In this document: piece by piece, positions 1-7,574 of the stretch
How positions within the stretch are numbered: position 1 is the stretch's first letter
Layout of the letters: each line of letters starts with the position of its first letter
Origin: Chloroflexota bacterium
GTDB lineage: Bacteria > Chloroflexota > UBA6077
Length of the DNA: 14,554 nucleotides
Assembly: GCA_021788565.1 (NCBI GenBank)
Contig: JAJYKO010000040.1
Span: 1 to 14,554, forward strand
Direction of reading: 5' to 3'
Translations under genes and position numbers: made by a program
The notes under the pieces: generated by a model
The model's database searches: none
Seen by the model: the letters and a program-made list of their open reading frames with translations, nothing else
Told to the model about the DNA's origin: nothing

Positions 1-202
1 TCTCCTCCATGGTGACGGGCAGGGTGTTGGGGTAACCCAGGACGGTCATGCCAAGGGAGTCTCCCACCAGGACGATGTCCATGCCTGCCCTGTCCACCAA
101 GAGGGCGTTGGGGTAGTCGTAGCAGGTAATCATGGCGATCTTCTCGCCGCGTCGCTTCATGTCCACCAGCTGGTTTACGGTAACCTTGGATTGCTCAGCC
201 AT
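1..202 (-). CDS. panB: 3-methyl-2-oxobutanoate hydroxymethyltransferase, N-terminal part (cut by window edge)
   Basis: The enzyme transfers a hydroxymethyl group from 5,10-methylene-tetrahydrofolate to 2-oxoisovalerate, giving ketopantoate, the first committed step of pantothenate and CoA synthesis in the cytosol. Only the first 67 codons are present. They show the family's N-terminal signature: an [18 protein letters not shown] segment (about residues 25-42), then LVGDSLGM (45-52; D48 is the expected Mg2+ ligand), then [13 protein letters not shown] (54-66). The ATG at 202-200 is preceded by AAGGAGGG (minus, 214-207) with a 4-base spacer, so the start is secure. It is the most downstream gene of the long minus-strand run, but 600 bases separate it from the reductase upstream, so it probably has its own promoter and is unrelated to the catabolic locus. 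Family assignment is confident; the rest of the gene lies outside the window. Confidence 0.93.
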   Translation of the reverse strand, partial: MAEQSKVTVNQLVDMKRRGEKIAMITCYDYPNALLVDRAGMDIVLVGDSLGMTVLGYPNTLPVTMEE

Positions 203-803
203 TGAACCCTCCTTCAACAAGATGTGTGGGAAAACCTGGGTGCGATGAGGCTTGCCTACTCCGCTTGTTGCGCCTTGGTGGAGGACGCATCAAGCAATAA
301 CCTCCCCCGGCTGGCTCACATCCGAGGCACTTCAACGACCAGCCGCCTGGTGATGACAGCCTTCCTCGGTGACGCGACTTGCAACCCACACTACACCGTC
401 TCCGGCGCTGACGCGAAGACTCTCAATCTTCAGCGAGATGCGCTCTGGCCTAACTCGAAGCGCTCCCCGATCAGCAGTTCCAGCGGAGCTTCAACTAGCT
501 CAACGACCCGGTCAGGGAACTTCGCGGCGCCCGCTTCGTAGAACTCGACGGTCGGTGCACACGGCGACGAAGGTCGCGGAGCACCATTGCTCACGAGTTT
601 CGTGGCGGCAGCTCGTCTCAAGATCCAATTCTTGGCACTATGTCTCGGTTCTCGGGCTGCGCCGGCTGAAGGGCAAGGAGCCGCGGTGAATGGCCTCGAC
701 CACTACGCCCCCGGAGAGCCACGATGCAGCCACTTCTCGAACTCGCCTAACCAACTGGCTGACCGATACGCGAGTTTCTCCGAGAACCCTATGTATCTCA
801 AGC
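203..803. other. 600-base stretch with no convincing gene
   Basis: Several short overlapping open frames exist on both strands, but none has a good ribosome binding site together with recognisable protein features. The least random is a minus-strand frame ending at 430, whose last 42 or so codons (about 555-430) have a protein-like hydrophobic/charged pattern containing AKFPDRVVELVEAPLELLIG. It lacks a proper start and is interrupted upstream. It could be a relic of a decayed gene. No clear terminator, promoter or repeat was found by eye. Confidence 0.4.
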
Positions 804-1778
804 TCACCCCAATAACTCTGGACTAAAGTAAGTGTCGTCGAACAGCCGTGTGGTCTTGAACAGCTCGAACCTTCCGCGCGACCCGGCCGCCTCGGTGCGC
901 GCCAGCAGCGACGCCACTTCCTCCTCGGATAATGGTTGGAATGATCGAGCCGTTTCCAGAGCCTGGCGCAGGATCGGCATGGAGTCGCAGCCGGTGATCA
1001 CCACCGAGACAGGTAGATTCATGGCATATCGAAGACACTCCACGGCGGAGACGGTGCAGCTCATCAACAAGAAGGAGAAGCCGATTGGCTTCATCCCCAA
1101 GACGCCTATGCCATGTTCGAGAAGAACTGGCAGCACGTTCTTCGCGAAACTGCGGTAATGGTAGTCCATTACGTTGAGAGGCATCTGCACGGCGTCGAAG
1201 GTGAACCCGTGGGCGAAGCCCGTGCGCAGCATGTTCAGGTGGATATCCGGATCCTTGTGGCCCGTGAACCCGATGTAGCGAATCTTCCCTGCCTCCCTCG
1301 CGGCAACGAGCGCCTCCATCGAGCCCCCGGGCCCGAACACCCGCTCGGGATCCTCCGGATGGATGACCTCGTGGATTTGCAGCAGGTCGATAGTATCTAC
1401 CTGTAAGCGGCGAAGAGACTCCTCTAGTTGCCTGGTCGCTGCCTCTCGGGTTCGGCCGTCGATCTTCGTCATGAGAAACGCCTTCTCGCGATAGCCGTCC
1501 TTCAGCGCCTTTCCCATGCGGATCTCGCTCACGCCCCCGTGGTAGTCCCAGGCGTTATCCAAGAAGTTGATGCCGTTATCCAGGGCAGTGCGAATAATCT
1601 CGATGCTCTCTCGTTCATCAGGCTGCTTCCCTATATGCCATCCACCCAGACCAACAAGAGAAACCACCTCTCCCGTTCGGCCGAGGATTCGGCGAGGAAT
1701 GCCACCCACCGACTCCACCTGGTCACTTCGGGCCGGGATCCTGTCATTCGACGAAGGATGGCCAGTTTCCACCTGCAT
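804..1778 (-). CDS. aldo/keto reductase (upstream of panB)
   Basis: NAD(P)H-dependent oxidoreductase of the (beta/alpha)8-barrel AKR superfamily (PF00248), acting on aldehydes, ketones or sugar hemiacetals in the cytosol. Counted from the ATG at 1778, the protein has 324 residues. The catalytic tetrad is visible: D73 and Y78 in FLDNAWDYHGGVSE, K104 in LMTKIDG, and H135 in LLQIHEV. The segment LRYAMNLPVSVVITG near the C terminus matches the cofactor-binding end of the family. The body of the fold (RRILGRTGEVVSLVGLGG) starts about 28 residues in, so the 26-residue leader may be non-conserved. The chosen ATG follows GAGGAGAG very closely; an in-frame ATG at 1868 is an alternative but would give an unusually long N terminus. 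The gene is 176 bases downstream of the IclR gene on the same strand, which suggests it belongs to that regulon. The exact substrate cannot be told. Confidence 0.88.
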   Translation of the reverse strand: MQVETGHPSSNDRIPARSDQVESVGGIPRRILGRTGEVVSLVGLGGWHIGKQPDERESIEIIRTALDNGINFLDNAWDYHGGVSEIRMGKALKDGYREKAFLMTKIDGRTREAATRQLEESLRRLQVDTIDLLQIHEVIHPEDPERVFGPGGSMEALVAAREAGKIRYIGFTGHKDPDIHLNMLRTGFAHGFTFDAVQMPLNVMDYHYRSFAKNVLPVLLEHGIGVLGMKPIGFSFLLMSCTVSAVECLRYAMNLPVSVVITGCDSMPILRQALETARSFQPLSEEEVASLLARTEAAGSRGRFELFKTTRLFDDTYFSPELLG

Positions 1779-1788
1779 CTCTCCTCTT

Positions 1789-1848
1789 CTATGATTCGAT
1801 GCCAACGCCTGCGGGCCGGCAGATGAAATCTCGGACGGCCTCCCGCAT
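1789..1848 (-). CDS. possible 19-residue leader ORF before the aldo/keto reductase
   Basis: A short frame (begins MREAVRDFICRP) starts at an ATG at 1848-1846 preceded by GAGGAG with a 3-base spacer. It stops (TAG) at 1791-1789, 10 bases before the reductase ATG. Its stop sits just upstream of the GAGGAG that serves the reductase, an arrangement compatible with translational coupling. No similarity to known leader peptides is recognised and no attenuator hairpin is obvious, so it may equally be chance. Confidence 0.15.
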   Translation of the reverse strand: MREAVRDFICRPAGVGIES

Positions 1849-1954
1849 TGACTCCTCACGAGGCACATACACCCCCTGGGCCCCCGGGATCCGCAAACTC
1901 CTTTCTGCGAAGTCTACTGTGACGTATGTTGGCTGTATCCAGAATAATCAAAGA

Positions 1955-2734
1955 CTAGCTGATATCTGCGTACTCCCTAGACCCAGAGATCCGCTCCACT
2001 GTCTCCCGCAACGGATTGACCAAATCCAACAATCTTGACATGGGGAGCCGGCCTGCCGGTCCCGAGATGGCTATGGCCGCCGTCGGCGCCCCCGTGTAGT
2101 CGCGCAGCGGAAGCGCAACGCACCGGAGGCCGAGGAAGCTTTCCTCGTCATCCAGGGCGTAGCCCGTCTCACGGGTTCGGCCCAGTTCCTCTCGAAGCCG
2201 GGCCGGGTCCGTTATGGAATTGCGTGTGACTGCAACCAGCGGCTGGGCCAGAAACTGATCCACCAGTTCTGCAGACTCAAAGGCAAGCATCGCCTTTCCG
2301 AGAGCCGTAGCGGTGGCGGGGGCGCGGCTGCCCAACTCGACCTCCAGACGCAAAGGGCCAAATCCCCGCACGCTGTCCACATACACCACGTCGTACCCGT
2401 GGAGCACTCCGACGTTCACAGTCTCGCCGGTCGACCACACTAACTCTTGGACCGCCTGCCGCGCAGCGGGTCCCAGGTCGAACCTGCTCGCGGCAGCGGC
2501 GGCGAGCTCAAAGGTACGGAACCCGAGGCGGTACTTTCTAGTCACCTGATCCTGCTCGACAAACCCCAGAAACCGAAGCGTATCAAGCAATCGATGGACC
2601 TTGCTGCGTCCGATGCTGACAGCGCTACTTATCTCCGCCACCCCGAGTGGATGGTTGCGGCGACCGAAGGATCCGAGAATTGACGCTGCGTCGATCAACA
2701 CCTGAACGGAGTACTTGGGCCCACTGGATTCCAT
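1955..2734 (-). CDS. IclR-family transcriptional regulator
   Basis: DNA-binding regulator of the IclR family, which typically controls adjacent catabolic and transport genes in response to a small metabolite. The 259-residue product has an N-terminal winged helix (about 8-70: helix-turn-helix around LGVAEISSAVSIGRSKVHRL, wing ending in YRLG at 68-71). The C-terminal effector domain follows (about 85-250), with typical motifs ATALGKAML (142-150) and GYALDDEESFLGLRC (191-205). The start at 2734 is chosen because GAGG lies 5 bases upstream and the product then begins at the usual distance from the helix-turn-helix. An in-frame ATG at 2797 has AGGAGG 12 bases upstream and cannot be excluded. The gene is flanked on the same strand by the Big_2 lipoprotein and the aldo/keto reductase, so it is the best candidate for controlling the transporter/dehydrogenase run. 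The ligand is unknown. Confidence 0.93.
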   Translation of the reverse strand: MESSGPKYSVQVLIDAASILGSFGRRNHPLGVAEISSAVSIGRSKVHRLLDTLRFLGFVEQDQVTRKYRLGFRTFELAAAAASRFDLGPAARQAVQELVWSTGETVNVGVLHGYDVVYVDSVRGFGPLRLEVELGSRAPATATALGKAMLAFESAELVDQFLAQPLVAVTRNSITDPARLREELGRTRETGYALDDEESFLGLRCVALPLRDYTGAPTAAIAISGPAGRLPMSRLLDLVNPLRETVERISGSREYADIS

Positions 2735-2869
2735 GCTTGCCTCGCTTCTACCAATACCTTTCGAGCCATCTGCGCCCACCAATATTCTCCTCTTCATGTG
2801 ACCCCGGTACCTCCTCTGCACGAGACCCGGCATCACGATCCGGAAGCAGCTTCGTTCTCCTTCCGAAGC

Positions 2870-3544
2870 CTAGTAGGCGAACAGCTCATCCCGATACTGT
2901 CTCGTCAGTTTCGACTCCTTGGTCAACGCGTCAGCCAGGGATCCCTTGGTCTTAGGGACCAGCGCATCCATATAATTGGCAGCGTTCAGCAACTCCACGC
3001 TGGCAAGGGTATTATTGGTACCCTGCCCGATGTACTTATTCGCTTCCGTCAGGCTGTGTCCTATGTCTTTCAGCTCGTTCGTGACTGCCGCCGGGTCATC
3101 AGCGTCACCCGACGACACCTTGAGCCCTGTCACAGCATCGATCACCGTCTGCACTTTCTTCTGCATGTCGGCAGGGCTGAACTTGGGCTTCTTCACCTGA
3201 ACCTCGATCGTCGCTGTCAGACCATAGGTCTCCGACTTCACGCTCACCGTCGCATCGCCAGGCAGCACCCCGCGAAGCAGTCCTGACTGGTCCACCGTAG
3301 CTACGGAGCCATCGCTGTAGCTCCAGCGAAGATGCATATCGTCGTCCGTAGCCAGAGTCCCATCAGTCTTCCTGCCGATAGCCTTCAGTTGCACGTTCGC
3401 TCCCCGCGACTGCATGGTCACCTGCGTAGGTTCGATGCTCAGGGACTGGAGCCCTCCCCCACTGCTGCACCCAATCAGCACTAGAGTCGCTACCATTGCG
3501 ACCACCATAATCAGTGACAGTCGCCATAACCAGCACCCTCTCAT
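2870..3544 (-). CDS. lipoprotein with bacterial Ig-like (Big_2) domain
   Basis: Predicted surface-anchored lipoprotein of 224 residues. It has a charged start (MRGCWLWR), a hydrophobic signal segment (about 9-24) and a lipobox LIGC, so C26 would be lipidated and the mature protein held outside the membrane. Residues about 33-118 look like a Big_2-type Ig-like fold: opening LQSLSIEPTQVTMQSRGANV, then LRWSYSDGSVATVDQSGLL and GDATVSVKSETYGLTATIEV. The remaining 100 residues (about 119-224) are polar and probably helical, with no domain recognised. The start is supported by AGGAGG 8 bases upstream. It lies 43 bases after the ABC permease and before the IclR gene, so it is probably co-transcribed with the importer. 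A role as an exposed accessory to substrate capture or surface attachment is inference. Catalytic motifs are absent. Confidence 0.85.
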   Translation of the reverse strand: MRGCWLWRLSLIMVVAMVATLVLIGCSSGGGLQSLSIEPTQVTMQSRGANVQLKAIGRKTDGTLATDDDMHLRWSYSDGSVATVDQSGLLRGVLPGDATVSVKSETYGLTATIEVQVKKPKFSPADMQKKVQTVIDAVTGLKVSSGDADDPAAVTNELKDIGHSLTEANKYIGQGTNNTLASVELLNAANYMDALVPKTKGSLADALTKESKLTRQYRDELFAY

Positions 3545-3587
3545 TCTGCTCGCCTCCTGTCGACGACCCGCTTCGGCTCGTTGGCTA

Positions 3588-4580
3588 TCAATGACCTCGT
3601 GCGCTGATGGTCACAGCCAGGATGATTATCACGCCGGAGATTGCCATCTGTATGAACGGCTCGATACCCATCAGAGAAAGCCCGTTGGCCAGGACCCCCA
3701 TGAGGAAGGCACCCAGCAACGTCCCCACCAGAGTGCCCTTTCCCCCAAAGAGGGAAGTCCCGCCGACCACCACAGCGGCGATGGCATCCAGTTCCATGCC
3801 CGACGCTGCCGTTGGCTCCCCTGCACCCATCCTGGAAGCCAGAATGATCCCTGCCAAACCGGCGCACAAACCACTGATGGCAAAGAGGAAGGTGCTGTTC
3901 AGCTTGACGTTGATGCCGGAGAGACGAGACACCTCGGCACTTCCACCTATCGCATAGGCGTACCGACCCAGCACCGTGAACCGCAGCATTGCGTAGATCA
4001 ACCCAAACATGAGGAACAGCACGATGACTGGGAAAGGAACCGGCCCCACATACCCCTGACCAATGAAGTCGAAGCTGGGAGGGAAATCGTAGATCGGTGT
4101 AGCCTTAGTGTACAACAGCACCAGCCCTCGCGCGATGGTCATCATCGCCAGGGTGGCGATAAAGGCCGGTATACCCAGGTAGTTACTGACCATCCCGTTA
4201 ATGCTGCCGATGCCCAAACCCACCAGGAGCGCTAGCAGCACTGCTACCGGAACGGCCATATCGTATCGCTTCATCAACGCAGCGACCGCCACCCCCGTGA
4301 CCGCCATGACCGATCCCACCGATAGGTCGATGCCTCCCGACAACAACACCACCGTCATGCCGAAAGCGACGATGGCCAACATCGTGATCTGCCTCGCTAC
4401 GTTGAAGAGGTTCCGCTGCTCCAGAAAGTGAGGGGTGGCTAGAGAGAAAAGCACCACCAGTAGTATCAACCCCAGCAGAACCCTCGCTGACTGGGAGCGC
4501 CCAGCCCTACTAACCCAACTCTGGCGGCGCCCGGGTGGTGTCGCGACTGCCGCCGGATTCTCAGTGCCGACCGTTTGCAT
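3588..4580 (-). CDS. sugar ABC transporter permease (RbsC type)
   Basis: Membrane subunit of a ribose/xylose/galactoside-type importer (PF02653 family). The 330-residue product is almost entirely hydrophobic with roughly 8-10 membrane segments. It carries family hallmarks: GIDLSVGS (83-90), the GGSAEVSRLSGI loop (212-223) that contacts the ATPase, and VVGGTSLFGGKG (271-282). About 33 N-terminal residues are soluble and polar. The start at 4580 has AGGAGG 9 bases upstream. A longer frame to 4712 exists but would add an arginine-rich, non-family extension. The start lies inside the end of the ATPase gene (20-base overlap), indicating translational coupling. It would pair with the ATPase and binding protein upstream. 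Substrate class (pentose, hexose or polyol) is known only by family. Confidence 0.95.
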   Translation of the reverse strand: MQTVGTENPAAVATPPGRRQSWVSRAGRSQSARVLLGLILLVVLFSLATPHFLEQRNLFNVARQITMLAIVAFGMTVVLLSGGIDLSVGSVMAVTGVAVAALMKRYDMAVPVAVLLALLVGLGIGSINGMVSNYLGIPAFIATLAMMTIARGLVLLYTKATPIYDFPPSFDFIGQGYVGPVPFPVIVLFLMFGLIYAMLRFTVLGRYAYAIGGSAEVSRLSGINVKLNSTFLFAISGLCAGLAGIILASRMGAGEPTAASGMELDAIAAVVVGGTSLFGGKGTLVGTLLGAFLMGVLANGLSLMGIEPFIQMAISGVIIILAVTISARGH

Positions 4581-6081
4581 GCCCGTTCCCCTCCTCGCCG
4601 AAGTGCCCGACCGAGTAGGCCAAGAGTGTCTCAACCGTGGCCTCTCTTCGGGAAAGCTCCTTGACAATGCGTCCTTTATACATAACAAGCGTCCTGTCAC
4701 ACAGCCGCGCAACTTCCGGCAGATCTGAGGATATGACCACGACCCCTAGGCCGCTATCTCTCAAGTCTTGGAGGATCTGATAGATCTCAGCGCGAGCACC
4801 GACGTCGATCCCCCTGGTAGGTTCGTCGAGAATGATTACCTTACAATCAGTTGCCAGCCACTTGGCAAGCACCACCTTTTGCTGAGTGCCACCGCTCAGA
4901 AACATCGCAAGCTGGTCGATTGAGGGAGTGCGTATCCTCATGCTCTTGACGAACTTTTCAGCCGTGCTGACCTCCTGTCTGCCGTTAAGGAAGCCGAACG
5001 TCTGAAACCGCCGCTGGCCCGCCAGGCAAATGTTATCTTTGACCGACATTTCGAGCAGCAGCCCCTCGGTCTTGCGGTCCTCGGGCAGCAGCCCTATCCC
5101 CAGCCGAATCGCGTCCCTCGGCTGACGAACCTCGACTCGCTGCCCCTCGAAGAACATCTCACCGTTATCTCGACGGTCAGCCCCAAAGATCAGCCGTGCC
5201 AGTTCAGTACGGCCGGAACCAACCAGCCCTGCCAACCCAAGTATCTCCCCGCTACGAACCTGAAAACTGGCGTCGTGCACCGCGTTGCCCCGGGAGTAGC
5301 CACGAACCTCTAGAATTATCTTCTGGGCAGCGGACTCGTTCCGTGGGACGTGGGTATAATCGAGTCCCCGTCCAACCATTTGGCTAACAATGACGTCAGG
5401 GGTAGTCTTGTTTGCCTCAATGCTGGACACTAGGTGCCCATCCTTTAGGACGGTAATGCGATCTGCAACCCGGAACACATCGTCTAAGCGATGAGAGATG
5501 TAGACAATGGCAACGCCTCGTTCCTTGAGGCGATCGATGGCATTGTAGAGACTAACTAACTCCGCCTCTGTGAGCACTGCCGACGGCTCGTCCATGAGCA
5601 GTATGCGCGCTCCGGCCGAGAGAGCCTTCGCAATCTCTACCATTTGGCGCTGAGGATTGGATAGGTCGCGTATCGGCGTCGTAGAGGGGATGGTCAGCCC
5701 GATGGAGACCAACAGCTCATCGGCTCGCCGACGCATAGTACCGAAGTCAACTACGCCAGGAAGACGCCGAACCTGTTCACGGCCAAGGAAGATGTTCTCG
5801 GCAATGCTCAATTCCGACAGCAGGCTGAATTCCTGGTAGATTACGGCGATACCCAGTTGCTGAGCATGACGAGGATCTCGGATTTCAACCTTCTCCCCGT
5901 CGATGACGACGGTGCCGGCATCCCTCTGCACAGCTCCAGCCACGATCTTTACCAACGTCGACTTGCCTGCGCCGTTCTCCCCGACGATGACATTGACCAT
6001 CCCGTCGTAGGCATCGAAATCGACACCATCCAAGGCCACGGTTCCTGGATAGGCTTTGGTAAGGCCCCTAATCTGCAGCAT
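4561..6081 (-). CDS. sugar ABC transporter ATPase with two nucleotide-binding domains (RbsA type)
   Basis: Energises the sugar importer from the cytosolic face. The 506-residue protein contains two fused ABC domains, the usual RbsA/MglA/XylG arrangement (about 500 residues). Domain 1 has Walker A GENGAGKS (34-41), a degenerate signature LSNPQRQ (140-146), Walker B ILLMDEP (160-166) and the switch His H197. Domain 2 has a degenerate Walker A (GLVGSGRT, 285-292, with Arg instead of Lys), a canonical signature LSGGTQQ (395-401) and Walker B VIILDEP (415-421). This asymmetry is normal in the family. The ATG at 6081 has GGGAG 8 bases upstream; a TTG-initiated extension to 6117 is less likely. It overlaps the permease gene by 20 bases and is separated from the binding-protein gene by 132 bases holding a strong hairpin. 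Confidence 0.96.
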   Translation of the reverse strand: MLQIRGLTKAYPGTVALDGVDFDAYDGMVNVIVGENGAGKSTLVKIVAGAVQRDAGTVVIDGEKVEIRDPRHAQQLGIAVIYQEFSLLSELSIAENIFLGREQVRRLPGVVDFGTMRRRADELLVSIGLTIPSTTPIRDLSNPQRQMVEIAKALSAGARILLMDEPSAVLTEAELVSLYNAIDRLKERGVAIVYISHRLDDVFRVADRITVLKDGHLVSSIEANKTTPDVIVSQMVGRGLDYTHVPRNESAAQKIILEVRGYSRGNAVHDASFQVRSGEILGLAGLVGSGRTELARLIFGADRRDNGEMFFEGQRVEVRQPRDAIRLGIGLLPEDRKTEGLLLEMSVKDNICLAGQRRFQTFGFLNGRQEVSTAEKFVKSMRIRTPSIDQLAMFLSGGTQQKVVLAKWLATDCKVIILDEPTRGIDVGARAEIYQILQDLRDSGLGVVVISSDLPEVARLCDRTLVMYKGRIVKELSRREATVETLLAYSVGHFGEEGNGHANGRH

Positions 6082-6147
6082 ATTGGCTACTCCCTGCTTG
6101 GCGCGAACTATCTCCAAGCGGCTGGTCTGTCGCTCGGCAATGGCCTC

Positions 6148-6189
6148 CGGAGGGGCAGCTCGCCGTGAAGGCGGCAGGCCGCCCCTCCG
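6148..6189 (-). promoter_or_regulatory. GC-rich stem-loop between binding-protein and ATPase genes
   Basis: A perfect 9-bp inverted repeat, cggaggggc (6148-6156) and gcccctccg (6181-6189), encloses 24 bases that contain a smaller cgcc/ggcg hairpin (6161-6173). There is no T-run on the minus strand after it. Placed 24 bases after the binding-protein stop codon, it fits the role often seen in such operons: partial termination or 3'-end protection that gives more binding protein than membrane subunits. That function is inference. Confidence 0.6.
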
Positions 6190-6213
6190 CGCATCTGTTC
6201 GTGCAGAGGCGTC

Positions 6214-7353
6214 CTACTTGATCTGCTTCGACAGATCCTGCCACTCCGGTGTCGAGTACCAGGGTGGAGTCAGGTCGCTGGGAATATCGCCCGTCCAGCC
6301 TTTGTAATTGTCCGCATTTTGTATGGTGATCGGCATTACCGGGATCAGCACGTGCTGAATGACCTGCTGGCCCAGCACCGTGTTGTAAGCGGCCATCAGG
6401 GCTTGTCGGCCAATTTCCTTGCCAAACTGCGCCGAGTCGTACTTGTATGACGAGTTGGGATCCTTAATCAGCTTGACGGCCTCCATATCTCCGTCACCAC
6501 CCGCAATGATGACCTTGCCGTCAAGACCGCGGGCTTTTATGGCCTGCTCGGCGCCAAGGCCTCCAGGATCGTTAATCGCCCAGATGGCGCTGATTTTAGG
6601 ATGAGCCTGCAGAATATTCTCTGCGGCGGTCATCCCCTTCTCTCGCGTAGACGCCATCTCGGTCTGCACGACCTTGATGCCGGGGAAGTGGCGAATGACT
6701 CCCATGAATGAGTCGTCCCGATCGGTAACTGCCGACACATATGGCCAGTCGAGTATGCCTATCTCGCCCTTGCCCTTCAAAGCCCAGACCAGGTACTCGC
6801 CGTCCAACTGCCCGAATCGGTGGTTGTCCGACTCTACAAACACGGCCCGCTTGCCACCTTTAGCATCGGTATCGAACGTAATGACCGGGATGTTCGCCTT
6901 GTTAGCAGCCTCCACTGCGGGGATGATGCCAGCGGCATCGGCCGGGTTCAGAATGATCGCGTCGACCTTGTTGGCGATCATATCCTCCATGGCCGATATC
7001 TGGCGATCGACCTTCTGCATGCCGTCGAAGAGGGTTAATTCAACGCCCATCTTCTTGGCAGCTTCCTGCATGCCGTCTTTCATCGCTACCTGGACCTGAA
7101 TGTCCTGAGTCATCTGCACCACGCCTATCCTTATAGTCTTCTTCGCTGGTGCGGCAGGTGCGGATACCGTGGTCGGAGCTGCCGCGGGCGCAGCGGTTGG
7201 AGCCGCAGCTGGTGCGACAGCCTTGGTCGGCTCAGCGGCCGGTTTCGGCGCAGAAGTCGGAGCTGGTGGTGGGGACGACTGGCACGCTACCAACAGAGCG
7301 ACGGAAGTGATAGCCGCTGTGATAAGCAAGAGAACACGCTTTCGGTCCCTCAT
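6214..7353 (-). CDS. sugar ABC transporter substrate-binding lipoprotein
   Basis: Extracytoplasmic receptor that delivers a sugar-like ligand to the permease/ATPase. The 379-residue product has a basic start, a hydrophobic segment and the lipobox LVAC (C24 lipidated). A Pro/Ala/Thr-rich linker follows (about 27-70), then a type I periplasmic-binding fold of the ribose-binding class (Peripla_BP_4, about 73-345). Visible family features are the first strand KKTIRIGVVQMTQD, VDAIILNPADAAGIIPAVEA, NIPVITFDTDA (the ligand-contacting segment in relatives), ISAIWAINDPGGLGAEQAI and VIIAGGDGDMEAVKLI. The start has an AGGAGGAGA tract 8-11 bases upstream. It is the first gene of the transporter set, 221 bases downstream of the dehydrogenase. 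The long linker suits an anchor that must reach across a thick wall or outer layer. The precise sugar cannot be deduced. Confidence 0.95.
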   Translation of the reverse strand: MRDRKRVLLLITAAITSVALLVACQSSPPPAPTSAPKPAAEPTKAVAPAAAPTAAPAAAPTTVSAPAAPAKKTIRIGVVQMTQDIQVQVAMKDGMQEAAKKMGVELTLFDGMQKVDRQISAMEDMIANKVDAIILNPADAAGIIPAVEAANKANIPVITFDTDAKGGKRAVFVESDNHRFGQLDGEYLVWALKGKGEIGILDWPYVSAVTDRDDSFMGVIRHFPGIKVVQTEMASTREKGMTAAENILQAHPKISAIWAINDPGGLGAEQAIKARGLDGKVIIAGGDGDMEAVKLIKDPNSSYKYDSAQFGKEIGRQALMAAYNTVLGQQVIQHVLIPVMPITIQNADNYKGWTGDIPSDLTPPWYSTPEWQDLSKQIK

Positions 7354-7574
7354 GGATTCACTCTCCTCCTCTTGGAACGTAGAAATCTAGAGACCCGAGG
7401 TTCGCTAGCCCAGTACCTTGAGGCCGCTCCGCGCAAGACCCAGTAGCCTGTACTCTCGGACACCTCCTTTCCTGGGGGCTTCTGGGATACCCCACGCTAG
7501 TTTCACTCCCACGGCGCCTTCGTTGGCGTTCCATCGCTCGAGGGAATGTTCTCGGTGATTTAACCCGACCAGGG

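Noticed and set aside
650..780. Minus-strand frame faintly resembling the N terminus of exonuclease VII large subunit
   Set aside because: The likeness covers a few residues only, lacks the conserved GEI-type motif and is followed by a stop.
4581..4712. Longer permease start
   Set aside because: It would add 44 Arg-rich residues encoded inside the ATPase gene; the ATG at 4580 has AGGAGG at 9 bases and matches family length.
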